From: an uncultured archaeon
GTDB taxonomy: Archaea; Halobacteriota; Methanosarcinia; Methanotrichales; Methanotrichaceae
Direction of reading: 5' to 3'
Assembly (NCBI GenBank): GCA_902385025.1
Contig: CABMDX010000293.1
Coordinates: 1 to 20,785 of the forward strand
Length of the DNA stretch: 20,785 nt
Below the pieces are notes generated by a model. The model made no database searches and had not been told where the DNA came from. It worked only from the letters and a program-made list of their open reading frames with translations. Both the position numbers and the translations under genes were made by a program. Position 1 is the first letter of the stretch, and each line of letters opens with the position of its first letter. This document shows, one piece after another, positions 1-6,780 of the stretch.

Positions 1-125
1 ACCAGCAAAATCTGTCCTATCTCGATATTTTCTATCTCCTCTTTGGTGCGGGCAATGGGCATTGGGCAGAAGAGGCCCACGCAGTCCAGCTCTGCATCAT
101 GAGTTAATTTCTGATCCGTTCTCAA
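1..125 (-). CDS. tusA: TusA-family sulfurtransferase, 5' part only (runs off the left edge)
   Basis: Reading leftwards from a TTG at 125 gives 41 codons with no stop before the edge. The N-terminal signature of TusA/SirA-like sulfur carriers is visible: a hydrophobic beta strand, then LDCVGLFCPMPIART, with Cys20 in the CPMP motif as the expected persulfide-bearing residue. In this family the cysteine relays sulfur for tRNA thiolation or molybdenum and iron-sulfur cofactor metabolism; the partner cannot be told here. An in-frame TAG at 134-132 limits the start, and TTG at 125 is the only start codon before the motif. GGAGG at 132-128 precedes it with an unusually short 2-nt spacer, so the exact start is uncertain. 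The gene is divergent from the DUF2193 gene. Confidence 0.8.
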   Translation of the reverse strand, partial: MRTDQKLTHDAELDCVGLFCPMPIARTKEEIENIEIGQILL

Positions 126-399
126 AACCTCCTATCTTTGGCCAACGCTTGCCAAATTCATCCCCCAAAAATAAACGCATTCAGTTCGCCTGATGCATAT
201 TGATGTGATTTATTCTATAAGTATCTTCTTGCGGCATTTTAGGACTATACAATATACATCATAAACCGAAAAATTTATACTCAATCAACGTATATTAGTT
301 ATCGAAGTATCATCTGGAATTTGGGTGCATTCATGGCCAACTAGCACCTTTTTCAAAATTCTGCGGTACCAGATATTCAACAGAAATTTGGTGAACTTT
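126..399. promoter_or_regulatory. Divergent intergenic region between tusA-like gene and DUF2193 gene
   Basis: AT-rich gap with no gene of its own. For the rightward gene, a purine-rich BRE-like stretch (266-273) runs into TTTATA at 274-279, predicting transcription from about 303 and a leader near 95 nt; a second AT-rich element (GTATATTA near 290) is an alternative. For the leftward gene, two minus-strand TATA-like elements are visible, CTTATAGA (221-214) and GTTTATTTTT (176-167). GGTGA at 390-394, five bases before ATG 400, is the ribosome binding site that fixes the DUF2193 start. Promoters are read by eye only. Confidence 0.45.
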
Positions 400-1899
400 A
401 TGTCTGAATTGTATAGAAAAATCATAAATGAAGCCCTCATGGCTCAACATGCGGACGTCGAGACTGTAAAAAGTAAACGCGGCAGTAACTTTGTAGTTGA
501 GGATACCAGAGCCTATGTAGATGTCGTCAATAAGATGAAGGCGATGGAGAATCAGTCTAAATCCGTTTTTAAGCTTCATGTGGACTCGGTAAATGCTCAT
601 TTCAATGTCCTTTCCTCACTTACAAAGAGCATCCGGCCTGAGGACGACCCATTCGTAGAACATTACCAGACCCCGGCCATTCTGGAAATCATCTGCGAGG
701 AGGATGAGCGGTTCAAAAAGAGCCTGGAGGCCTTCATAGGCGCAGTGGGAAAAGCTGAAGCGCTGATTGGCCTGGAGGCGGCCAGGAGGTATGGCGGCTT
801 TTACGGCCCAACTTGCGTGGTGGACTTCGCCCTGATCCCGGGCAGCACGAGCAATGTTGTCAATCGAATATTGAATACGGTCGACATTCCCGATGCGCAT
901 AAGCAGGCCATCCTTGCAGCCAAATCCTGGGGCATGAATACCTCTTACGGCATAGGCGAGGTATTTTCAAATCAGGTGGAGAAGGGAGCAACCCTGGCAG
1001 AGGCTGTGAAACGAGAGATCGAGGAAGTCAAATACATCTACGAGAGCCCCATCGAGGCGCAGGGCAAGCTGATGGACGCCTTCGGCCACAAGTCCTTCGA
1101 TGTGCGACAATACATGTCCCAGTACAAGAAGAGGATGACCGCTACGGTTAAGGAGGCCATGAATGAGGGCGTTCATTACGGCAATATCCTGACCGTTCCC
1201 GCTTATTGTGTGGGGGATATCTCTCACCATATTGCTCAATCCACATTCAATATGTGCAAAGATGATGTGATCATGGCCGTGATCGATGCGACAACACAGG
1301 TAATGGACTCAACACTGAATAAAGCCGTAGACAAAATTAAAAGCGAGTATCAGCTCTTGAGCCTGGCCACAGGCTCTTCGGCTGCGGCTGTGGAGTATAT
1401 TCTGGAGCTGGATGGCTTCAATGCCATAATGGTCGTGGATCTGCTCACCAAGAGATTCCACAATTACGTCCAGCTCTATCCCACCCGAGGCGCTGCGGCT
1501 GAGCTGCACAACTGCGACTTCATGGACATGATCTACCGCGGCTGGAAGGTCCTTGACAGGTCCATGAGGTTAAGAAACGGCCTTGGCGGCAGGCTGGTTC
1601 CAAAAGTCTCGGGCTTTGATATTGACTTGGAGCCGATTCACCAGAATGAGGTCCTCATGAACCCGCAGCGCTATGCTTATCCTGCCTGCGCCATAACCGT
1701 CAGGTTCTCTGCATTGATGAGGCTGGCCGACTATCCATGTCTTCTCACCAGCGAGCCGGTGACTGCAACGATGATGACCAATATCATCGCCCTGCATAAA
1801 GAGACACCTGCATCACCAGCAAGGGTCTGCAAAGGCTGCGCCTCAGCGTCGTTGGTCGACTTCAGGCATGCCTATTGCCAGTACAGAGAGGCAGTATAA
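400..1899 (+). CDS. DUF2193 family protein (methanogen-associated, function unknown)
   Basis: A 499-residue soluble protein that I recognise as the DUF2193 family, known mainly from methanogenic archaea and without an established reaction. No signal peptide or membrane segment is seen. The body is mixed alpha/beta with recurrent glycine- and alanine-rich stretches (for example ATGSSAAAVEYI), and the C-terminus carries VCKGCAS and a final Cys-containing tail, which might bind metal. The start at ATG 400 is chosen over an upstream GTG at 325 because GGTGA sits five bases before it and the protein then begins MSELYRKI, a normal soluble N-terminus. A hairpin-plus-T terminator follows the stop codon and DUF2180 lies 56 bases downstream. 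Conservation in methanogens suggests a link to C1 or energy metabolism, but this is inference only. Confidence 0.85.
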   Translation: MSELYRKIINEALMAQHADVETVKSKRGSNFVVEDTRAYVDVVNKMKAMENQSKSVFKLHVDSVNAHFNVLSSLTKSIRPEDDPFVEHYQTPAILEIICEEDERFKKSLEAFIGAVGKAEALIGLEAARRYGGFYGPTCVVDFALIPGSTSNVVNRILNTVDIPDAHKQAILAAKSWGMNTSYGIGEVFSNQVEKGATLAEAVKREIEEVKYIYESPIEAQGKLMDAFGHKSFDVRQYMSQYKKRMTATVKEAMNEGVHYGNILTVPAYCVGDISHHIAQSTFNMCKDDVIMAVIDATTQVMDSTLNKAVDKIKSEYQLLSLATGSSAAAVEYILELDGFNAIMVVDLLTKRFHNYVQLYPTRGAAAELHNCDFMDMIYRGWKVLDRSMRLRNGLGGRLVPKVSGFDIDLEPIHQNEVLMNPQRYAYPACAITVRFSALMRLADYPCLLTSEPVTATMMTNIIALHKETPASPARVCKGCASASLVDFRHAYCQYREAV

Positions 1900-1903
1900 A
1901 AAG
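1895..1903 (+). promoter_or_regulatory. TATA box overlapping the DUF2193 stop codon
   Basis: TATAAAAAG is a strong archaeal TATA match and contains the TAA stop codon of DUF2193 (1897-1899). Spacing predicts a transcript starting around 1921-1928, just after the terminator hairpin and about 30 nt before the DUF2180 ATG. It would let DUF2180 and aqpM be transcribed independently of DUF2193. Confidence 0.5.
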
Positions 1904-1904
1904 A

Positions 1905-1932
1905 GGGGCAAATCGAATGCCCCAATTTTTTT
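1905..1932 (+). terminator. Hairpin plus T-tract terminator after DUF2193
   Basis: A perfect 6-bp stem, GGGGCA (1905-1910) paired with TGCCCC (1918-1923), encloses a 7-nt loop and is followed directly by AA and seven T residues (1926-1932). This has the form of an intrinsic terminator. It lies between DUF2193 and DUF2180. Confidence 0.65.
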
Positions 1933-1955
1933 GATAAAAAATATGCGAGGAAATT

Positions 1956-2165
1956 ATGAAATGCTCTCTCTGTTCTCTGGAAAAAAAGGATGCTGATGCT
2001 GTGGCGATATGCATAGTCTGCGGAATGGGCGTCTGCATGGACCATCTGGTTAGGGAGGAGGTGGACGTTTGGGAAGGCGGTTATCCCTTCCCAGCCAAGA
2101 AGCTGAAGCGAAAGCTTCCCAGAATACTGTGCAGGCCCTGCTACTCCGTCTACCATGAGGGATGA
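1956..2165 (+). CDS. DUF2180 family small zinc-finger-like protein
   Basis: A 69-residue protein of the DUF2180 type, a small cysteine-rich family of methanogens with no known function. Cysteines occur as CSLC near the N-terminus, CIVCGMGVC around residues 22-30, and CRPC near residues 60-63, with a His (DHLV) between them, so a two-site zinc ribbon or treble-clef-like fold is likely. The tail between the finger halves is basic (KKLKRKLPR), compatible with nucleic acid or protein binding. GAGG about seven bases before ATG 1956 supports the start. The aquaporin starts three bases after its stop, so the two are very probably co-transcribed and may be translationally coupled. Confidence 0.8.
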   Translation: MKCSLCSLEKKDADAVAICIVCGMGVCMDHLVREEVDVWEGGYPFPAKKLKRKLPRILCRPCYSVYHEG

Positions 2166-2168
2166 AAA

Positions 2169-2906
2169 ATGTCCTTGATGAAGAAATCCATGGCAGAGCT
2201 GGTGGGAACGTTTCTGCTGGTATACTTCGGGGCAGGCTCTGCGGCCATTACGCTTATGATTGCCCGGGGCGAGAGTCCTCCCAACCAATTTAATATCGGC
2301 ATAGGTGCCCTTGGCGGTCTTGCCGATTGGCTGGCCATCGGAATGGCCTTTGCCATAGCTATCGCTGCCTCCATTTATGCTTTGGGCAGGATCTCAGGGG
2401 CACACCTGAATCCAGCGGTCACGATCGCCCTGTGGGCTACGAGACGTTTTCCTGCCCATGATGTCGGGCCTTATATTGCCGCTCAGCTCTTGGGCGCAGC
2501 GCTTGCCAGCTTTCTCTTTGCAGCAAGCGTGGGCATGGATGCAGTCAGAGTTGGCGGGCTGGGTGCGCCGGCTCCCTTCCCAGGCATAAGCTATGCCCAG
2601 GCGATTCTCGCTGAGGCAATAGGTACGTTTCTGCTCATGCTGACCATCATGGGAGTGGCTGTGGACGAGAGGGCTCCGCCTGGATTTGCCGGCCTGATAA
2701 TCGGACTTACCGTAGGCGGAATTATCACCACTACCGGAAACATTGCCGGAGCATCACTTAACCCAGCCAGAACCTTTGGGCCGTACCTGGGGGACTATAT
2801 ACTTGGACAAAATAGCCTCTGGCAATTCTTTCCCATATACGTTATAGGGCCAGTAGCCGGAGCTTTGATTGCAGCCTTTCTCTATGACTTCTTATGCAGA
2901 GATTGA
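2169..2906 (+). CDS. aqpM: MIP-family aquaporin (AqpM-like)
   Basis: A 245-residue integral membrane channel with six hydrophobic segments and two half-helix pore loops. Both signature motifs are intact: SGAHLNPAVT (NPA at residues 81-83) and GASLNPART (NPA at 198-200) with the selectivity-filter arginine R201. The second motif continues RTFGP rather than the Asp typical of glycerol facilitators, which favours a water channel. Length is almost the same as archaeal AqpM (about 246 residues), which passes water and glycerol poorly and has been proposed to pass small gases. Start at ATG 2169, three bases after the DUF2180 stop, with GAGGGATGA upstream; ATG 2178 is an alternative. Likely an operon with DUF2180. 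Confidence 0.92.
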   Translation: MSLMKKSMAELVGTFLLVYFGAGSAAITLMIARGESPPNQFNIGIGALGGLADWLAIGMAFAIAIAASIYALGRISGAHLNPAVTIALWATRRFPAHDVGPYIAAQLLGAALASFLFAASVGMDAVRVGGLGAPAPFPGISYAQAILAEAIGTFLLMLTIMGVAVDERAPPGFAGLIIGLTVGGIITTTGNIAGASLNPARTFGPYLGDYILGQNSLWQFFPIYVIGPVAGALIAAFLYDFLCRD

Positions 2907-2933
2907 GGCTGCATATAACATTTTGCGAGCGAT

Positions 2934-2959
2934 TTTGCGATTGCTGCAAAGTTTTTATA
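2934..2959 (+). promoter_or_regulatory. Weak terminator hairpin merging into the oxidoreductase operon promoter
   Basis: TTTGC (2934-2938) can pair with GCAAA (2946-2950) around a 7-nt loop and is followed by five T residues (2952-2956), a weak terminator for aqpM. The same T-run is the front of a TATA-like box TTTTTATA (2952-2959) preceded by the BRE-like GCAAAG, predicting transcription from about 2983 and a leader near 60 nt for the 2-oxoacid oxidoreductase. The overlap of the two signals is visible; function is inferred. Confidence 0.4.
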
Positions 2960-3043
2960 GGCAGCAAGCTACAATAATATAATACTTGAATTCGCGGCAT
3001 ATGTGGAAGCATTAGCTTGAGTGAATCCCTGAAGGAGATGAAG

Positions 3044-4732
3044 ATGGATAATTTTTCAACGCTTATTGGTGGTATAGCCGGTGATGGCATAAATGAGGCA
3101 GGCATCACCGTAGCTCGCCTCTTTTGTCGCCTTGGCTATAACATTTACATGTACTATGACTACCCCTCTCTCATCAGGGGCGGACATAATTTCTCTCTGG
3201 TCAGAGCTTCGAGCAAGAAGATTGCGGCTCATATGGACCAGATCGATATCCTCATAGCTCTTAACCAGGAGACCATAGAAAAGCATGCAGTCCGCCTGAA
3301 GGACAGCTCCTTTGTGATTTATGATGCGGATAAGGTAATGCTTGAAGGCATAACGCAGAAGGGCTGCGGCCTTCCCATCACATCCATCCTGAAGGAGGCT
3401 GGGGCTCCGGCTGTCATGAAGAATACCTGCATTTTAGGTGGATACTGCAAGGTTGTCGGTATAAACTGGTCCATCCTGGAAAGTGTCTTGAAAAAGCATA
3501 TGGAAAAGAAATTGGAGCAGAATCTGCTTGTGGCCCGCCAGGGCTACGACCAGGCAATAGAGTCTTATCGCATAGATAGTCTCTCCAGCAAAATAGAGCG
3601 AAATCCCCTTCCCATCATAACTGGCAACCAGGCCATCAGCCTGGGGCTGATAAAAGCAGGCCTTGGGGCATACGTCGCTTATCCCATGACTCCGTCTTCC
3701 AGCGTGCTGGACTTCATGGCAAAATTTGGCCCACAGTTTGGCATAAAGGTTATTCATCCTGAGAATGAGATTGCGGTGATGCTCATGGCCCAGGGATTCG
3801 CCTATGCCGGGGTTAAGTGCGCAGTAGGCACCTCGGGCGGCGGCTTTTGTCTCATGACCGAGGGCCTGAGCCTGGCTGGTATGGCCGAGATACCGGTGGT
3901 CGTGGTCATGGTTCAGAGGACTGGACCTTCCACCGGCCTTCCCACCTATACTGGGCAAGGTGATCTGAACTTCATTTTAAGCGCCGGTCAGGGCGAGTTT
4001 CCCAGATTCGTGGTTGCGCCCGGCGATGCCGAGGACGCCTATTATTGGTCGGCTGTTGCATTGAACATGGCCTGGAAGTACCAGGTGCCCTCCTTTATTC
4101 TCTCAGATAAGATCGTCAGCGAGAGCCAGTACAACTTTGAATTGGCAGGAGCTGGAACTGTGGAGGAAGAGGCCACGCAGCAATGGAGCGGTCAGGGAAA
4201 ATATCAGCGTTACAGCTTTACCGACAACGGCGTCTCGCCAATGGCTTTTCCTCCTCAAAAAGGCCAGGCAATAAAGACGGACAGCTACATGCATGACGAA
4301 TTCGGCATAACCACCGAGGACGCCATGCTCAATAAGAAGATGACCGACAAACGCCTGCTAAAAGAGCGCTACCTGGCCGATGATCTGGAGCGATATGAGG
4401 CCGTGAAGGTTCTGTCAGAAGGGAACGGAGAAAGTGCAAAAACTGCATTGCTCTGCTGGGGCTCAAACAAAGGCGTCTGCCAGGAGGCGGCGGAGAAGCT
4501 CGGCCTAAGGGCCATTCAAGTGCTGGTCCTCTCCCCCTTCCCTGCCAAGCAGCTAAAGGATGCGCTGCAGGGCATCGAAAGGCTGGTTGCTGTGGAATGC
4601 AATGCCACGGCACAGCTTGCAAGGCTTGGAGGCTTTTTTGGCTTTGAGATCGATGACCGGATTTTGAAGTATGATGGAAGACCGTTTTCGCTAAATGATC
4701 TGGAATCAGAGCTTGGGAGGAGAGGAATATGA
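3044..4732 (+). CDS. 2-oxoacid:ferredoxin oxidoreductase, fused gamma-alpha subunit
   Basis: A 562-residue subunit of a CoA-dependent 2-oxoacid:ferredoxin oxidoreductase, which interconverts a 2-oxoacid plus CoA with an acyl-CoA, CO2 and reduced ferredoxin. Residues 1 to about 185 form the gamma domain (GGIAGDGINEAG, then YPSLIRGGHN). From about 190 the alpha pyrimidine-binding domain follows, with YPMTPSSSVLDF at 213-224 and the GTSGGGFCLMTEG stretch near 262-274; the C-terminal third contains the transketolase-C-like domain. Fusion order and length match two-subunit archaeal enzymes. Start at ATG 3044 is set by GGAG six bases upstream; TTG 3017 and ATG 3038 would add residues outside the family pattern. 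The stop overlaps the beta start as ATGA. Substrate (2-oxoglutarate, pyruvate or branched) cannot be fixed from sequence alone. Confidence 0.9.
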   Translation: MDNFSTLIGGIAGDGINEAGITVARLFCRLGYNIYMYYDYPSLIRGGHNFSLVRASSKKIAAHMDQIDILIALNQETIEKHAVRLKDSSFVIYDADKVMLEGITQKGCGLPITSILKEAGAPAVMKNTCILGGYCKVVGINWSILESVLKKHMEKKLEQNLLVARQGYDQAIESYRIDSLSSKIERNPLPIITGNQAISLGLIKAGLGAYVAYPMTPSSSVLDFMAKFGPQFGIKVIHPENEIAVMLMAQGFAYAGVKCAVGTSGGGFCLMTEGLSLAGMAEIPVVVVMVQRTGPSTGLPTYTGQGDLNFILSAGQGEFPRFVVAPGDAEDAYYWSAVALNMAWKYQVPSFILSDKIVSESQYNFELAGAGTVEEEATQQWSGQGKYQRYSFTDNGVSPMAFPPQKGQAIKTDSYMHDEFGITTEDAMLNKKMTDKRLLKERYLADDLERYEAVKVLSEGNGESAKTALLCWGSNKGVCQEAAEKLGLRAIQVLVLSPFPAKQLKDALQGIERLVAVECNATAQLARLGGFFGFEIDDRILKYDGRPFSLNDLESELGRRGI

Positions 4733-5583
4733 ATCCTATGGATCTCGCCACCTACGGCAAGAATACCTGGTGCCCGGGATGCGGCAACTTTTCCATCCTG
4801 AGTGCCATAAGATCCGTCCTGGCAGAGCTGGACGGGCAAATGCAATCGATCGAGAATGTGGTGCTGGTCTCCGGCATCGGTTGCCATGCCAAGATTGTAG
4901 ATTTGATGAATGTAAACAGCTTCTATTCCATTCACGGCCGAGTGCTGCCCGTGGCCACGGCCATCAAACTCGCCAATCCCGATCTGACTGTGATCTGCTT
5001 TTCCGGGGATGGTGACAGCCTTGCTGAGGGGCTGGATCATCTTGTATTCGCTGCAAAAAGGAACATCGATGTGACACTTATCTTGCATGACAATCGGGTT
5101 TATGGTCTGACCACCGGCCAGTTTACACCCACCTCTCCCCTGGGCTTCAAGGGCAAATCCACGCCCAATGGATCTTTCGAGCATCCACTAAATCCGCCCG
5201 AGCTGATGCTTGCCAGCGGTGCAACCTATATTGCTCGCGGATACACTCATGGCATAGGTCTTCTGCAAAAGCTGTTTCGGGAAGCGATTTTGCACAAAGG
5301 CTTCTCATTCGTGGACGTTCTGCAGGTCTGCGTTTCTTACAATAATTTGTATGAGGCTTATAACAAGAGAACGTATGAACTGAAGGATCATGACGCTAGC
5401 AGCTATGAAGAAGCCCAAAAAGTGATACGCTCCTGGAACTACGATGGAAGCGACGTGCCCATACCGTTAGGCAAGTTCTATGAGGCCGATGCCCGGCGCC
5501 TGGATCAGGCCTATCGGGGATCTATGCCGAATGCTTTAGACAGGGACAATAGTATCTCGGAACTGCTGGAAAATTTCATTTAG
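4729..5583 (+). CDS. 2-oxoacid:ferredoxin oxidoreductase, beta (TPP-binding) subunit
   Basis: A 284-residue catalytic partner of the preceding subunit. It binds thiamine diphosphate through GDG (residues 93-95) and the downstream Asn in HDNRVYGLTTGQ (Asn122), the classical TPP/magnesium motif. Four cysteines, C15 and C18 in WCPGCGNF, C52 in GIGCHAK and C201 in LQVCVSY, sit where this enzyme family ligates its single 4Fe-4S cluster. There is no separate delta ferredoxin subunit in the window, so electrons probably pass directly from the beta cluster to free ferredoxin. Its ATG overlaps the alpha stop codon (ATGA), indicating coupled translation. The rubredoxin gene begins 37 bases downstream and may be on the same message. 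Confidence 0.92.
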   Translation: MNPMDLATYGKNTWCPGCGNFSILSAIRSVLAELDGQMQSIENVVLVSGIGCHAKIVDLMNVNSFYSIHGRVLPVATAIKLANPDLTVICFSGDGDSLAEGLDHLVFAAKRNIDVTLILHDNRVYGLTTGQFTPTSPLGFKGKSTPNGSFEHPLNPPELMLASGATYIARGYTHGIGLLQKLFREAILHKGFSFVDVLQVCVSYNNLYEAYNKRTYELKDHDASSYEEAQKVIRSWNYDGSDVPIPLGKFYEADARRLDQAYRGSMPNALDRDNSISELLENFI

Positions 5584-5620
5584 AGTAGATTAGAAGATCA
5601 ATGGACAGGTGAATGAAAAA

Positions 5621-5782
5621 ATGGATAAATACGTATGCACGGTCTGCGGCTATGTCTACGATCCGGAAAAGGGAGACTCCTCTTCTGGCATTGCTCCTGG
5701 AACTGCCTTCGAGGATCTTCCCGAGGACTGGATCTGTCCGGAATGCGGCGTGGGCAAAGAGCAGTTTAAGAAAATGGAGTAA
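5621..5782 (+). CDS. Rubredoxin
   Basis: A 53-residue protein with the full rubredoxin pattern: CTVCG (C6, C9) and CPECG (C39, C42), which hold one iron in a FeCys4 site, plus the conserved YDPEKGD turn and the PEDWICP aromatic core. Length is exactly that of classical rubredoxins. It is a soluble one-electron carrier, in anaerobes commonly the donor to oxygen- and peroxide-reducing enzymes. AGGTGA at 5607-5612, eight bases before ATG 5621, fixes the start. The ferritin begins four bases after the stop, so the two are almost certainly co-transcribed, pointing to iron and oxidative-stress handling. The gene overlaps a longer meaningless frame that extends into ferritin. Confidence 0.95.
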   Translation: MDKYVCTVCGYVYDPEKGDSSSGIAPGTAFEDLPEDWICPECGVGKEQFKKME

Positions 5783-5786
5783 TGAT

Positions 5787-6326
5787 ATGCTCAGCGAAAA
5801 GATGAATGAAGCTCTCAATGTTCAGGCCAACAGAGAGCTGTACTCCTCCTATCTCTATCTCTCCATGTCCTACTATTTCGAATCGATCAAAATGTCAGGA
5901 TTTGCCAGTTGGATGCGTGTTCAGGCAGGCGAGGAGCTGGTGCACACCTTGAAAATGCTCGACTACGTGGCAGAGGCCGGCGGAAGGGCCAGGATGATGG
6001 CAGTAGAAGCTCCTCGCTTCTCCTGGGACTCGCCAGAGCAGGCTTTCCAGCATGTTTGGGATCATGAACGCATGGTGACCGGTCTCATTCATGCGCTTAT
6101 GGGGGTGGCAATATCTGAGAAGGATGGAGCCACAAAGAATTTCCTGCAATGGTATGTGGACGAGCAGGTAGAAGAGGAAGAATCCTCAGATGCCGTCCTG
6201 TCGAAGGCACGGGCAGCGGGAAATGATGTGTCCAGGCTGCAGGCTGCAGACAGGGAACTTGGCCAGAGGCGCTTCAAATTTCCGCGTGGCTTCGAGATCT
6301 TTCCCAATCTGGCCATGCTGAAGTGA
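5787..6326 (+). CDS. ftnA: Ferritin (non-haem, FtnA-type)
   Basis: A 179-residue four-helix-bundle ferritin. The ferroxidase centre is complete and falls at the same numbering as bacterial FtnA: E17 in NRELYSSY, E50 and H53 in GEELVHTLK, E94 in DHERM, Q127 and E130 in DEQVEEE. It should oxidise Fe(II) and store it as a mineral core in a 24-mer shell. The start at ATG 5787 gives the normal MLSEKMNEALN N-terminus; the in-frame extension back to 5613 is the rubredoxin gene read out of frame and is discarded. Pairing with rubredoxin suggests electron delivery for iron release or detoxification, an inference from adjacency. The C-terminus (FPRGFEIFPNLAMLK) is slightly longer than many homologues. 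Confidence 0.93.
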   Translation: MLSEKMNEALNVQANRELYSSYLYLSMSYYFESIKMSGFASWMRVQAGEELVHTLKMLDYVAEAGGRARMMAVEAPRFSWDSPEQAFQHVWDHERMVTGLIHALMGVAISEKDGATKNFLQWYVDEQVEEEESSDAVLSKARAAGNDVSRLQAADRELGQRRFKFPRGFEIFPNLAMLK

Positions 6327-6780
6327 TATTTTATCTCGATGGGGTAAAGGGGGGTCAGGAAGACCGTATCCTAGGGGGTGCGGATGAATTGGCCCCTTGC
6401 CATTTCTCACTTGTGGAGTCGGTCAAAGGAAGCCTCTTGCCATCGCGCGTTCAATGATGGCAAAGAGCATTTTTTGTTTTTGGATTATCCTGCTCTAAAA
6501 TATTTGCACAATCGCCGTGCCCGATTTTGCAGTAAAATGACGAACAGATGCGCTCCCCACACATCTGCAGTCATCGCTTGATGGAGTTAGGAATAATCAA
6601 CTCACTTCTTAGTTATAAGCCTAACGATTAGTATGATTGAATATACCTAAATTTTTTGTTAATATCATGGATAATAGGAAATTCTTCATATTCATGCAAT
6701 TTGCTCATACAAGAAAAAGATTAAATAATACTAAACGCGATTATTGCCGCATATCTGCCGAATGGCAGAGAGGGATTGAA
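6327..6780 (+). promoter_or_regulatory. Intergenic region with promoter and leader of the secreted protein gene
   Basis: 454 bases without a convincing gene. A T-rich run near 6467-6481 (six T, G, five T) may end the rubredoxin-ferritin message. The right half turns AT-rich. A purine stretch (around 6711-6720) runs into TTAAATAA at 6721-6728, a plausible BRE/TATA giving a start near 6750; TAGTTATAA near 6610-6618 is an alternative further upstream. A 65-codon frame at 6384-6581 has a possible GGGGTG ribosome site but an unconvincing protein and is not called. Confidence 0.4.
6754..6775 (+). promoter_or_regulatory. Leader hairpin abutting the ribosome binding site of the secreted protein
   Basis: TCTGCC (6754-6759) and GGCAGA (6764-6769) form a perfect 6-bp stem closed by a GAAT tetraloop. 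The ribosome site GAGGGA (6770-6775) starts at the base after the stem, five bases before ATG 6781. It could protect the 5' end or tune translation of an abundant surface protein. Confidence 0.5.

Noticed and set aside
4516-5184. 222-codon minus-strand frame across the oxidoreductase subunits
   Set aside because: Shadow of two well-supported genes; no motif of its own.
5613-5786. N-terminal extension of ferritin by 58 residues
   Set aside because: It is the rubredoxin gene read in the wrong frame; ferritin starts normally at 5787.
6384-6581. 65-codon plus-strand frame in the ferritin to secreted-protein gap, with GGGGTG before the ATG
   Set aside because: The protein (many His, Arg, Ser, no pattern) looks random and crosses a T-rich possible terminator; no conserved motif.
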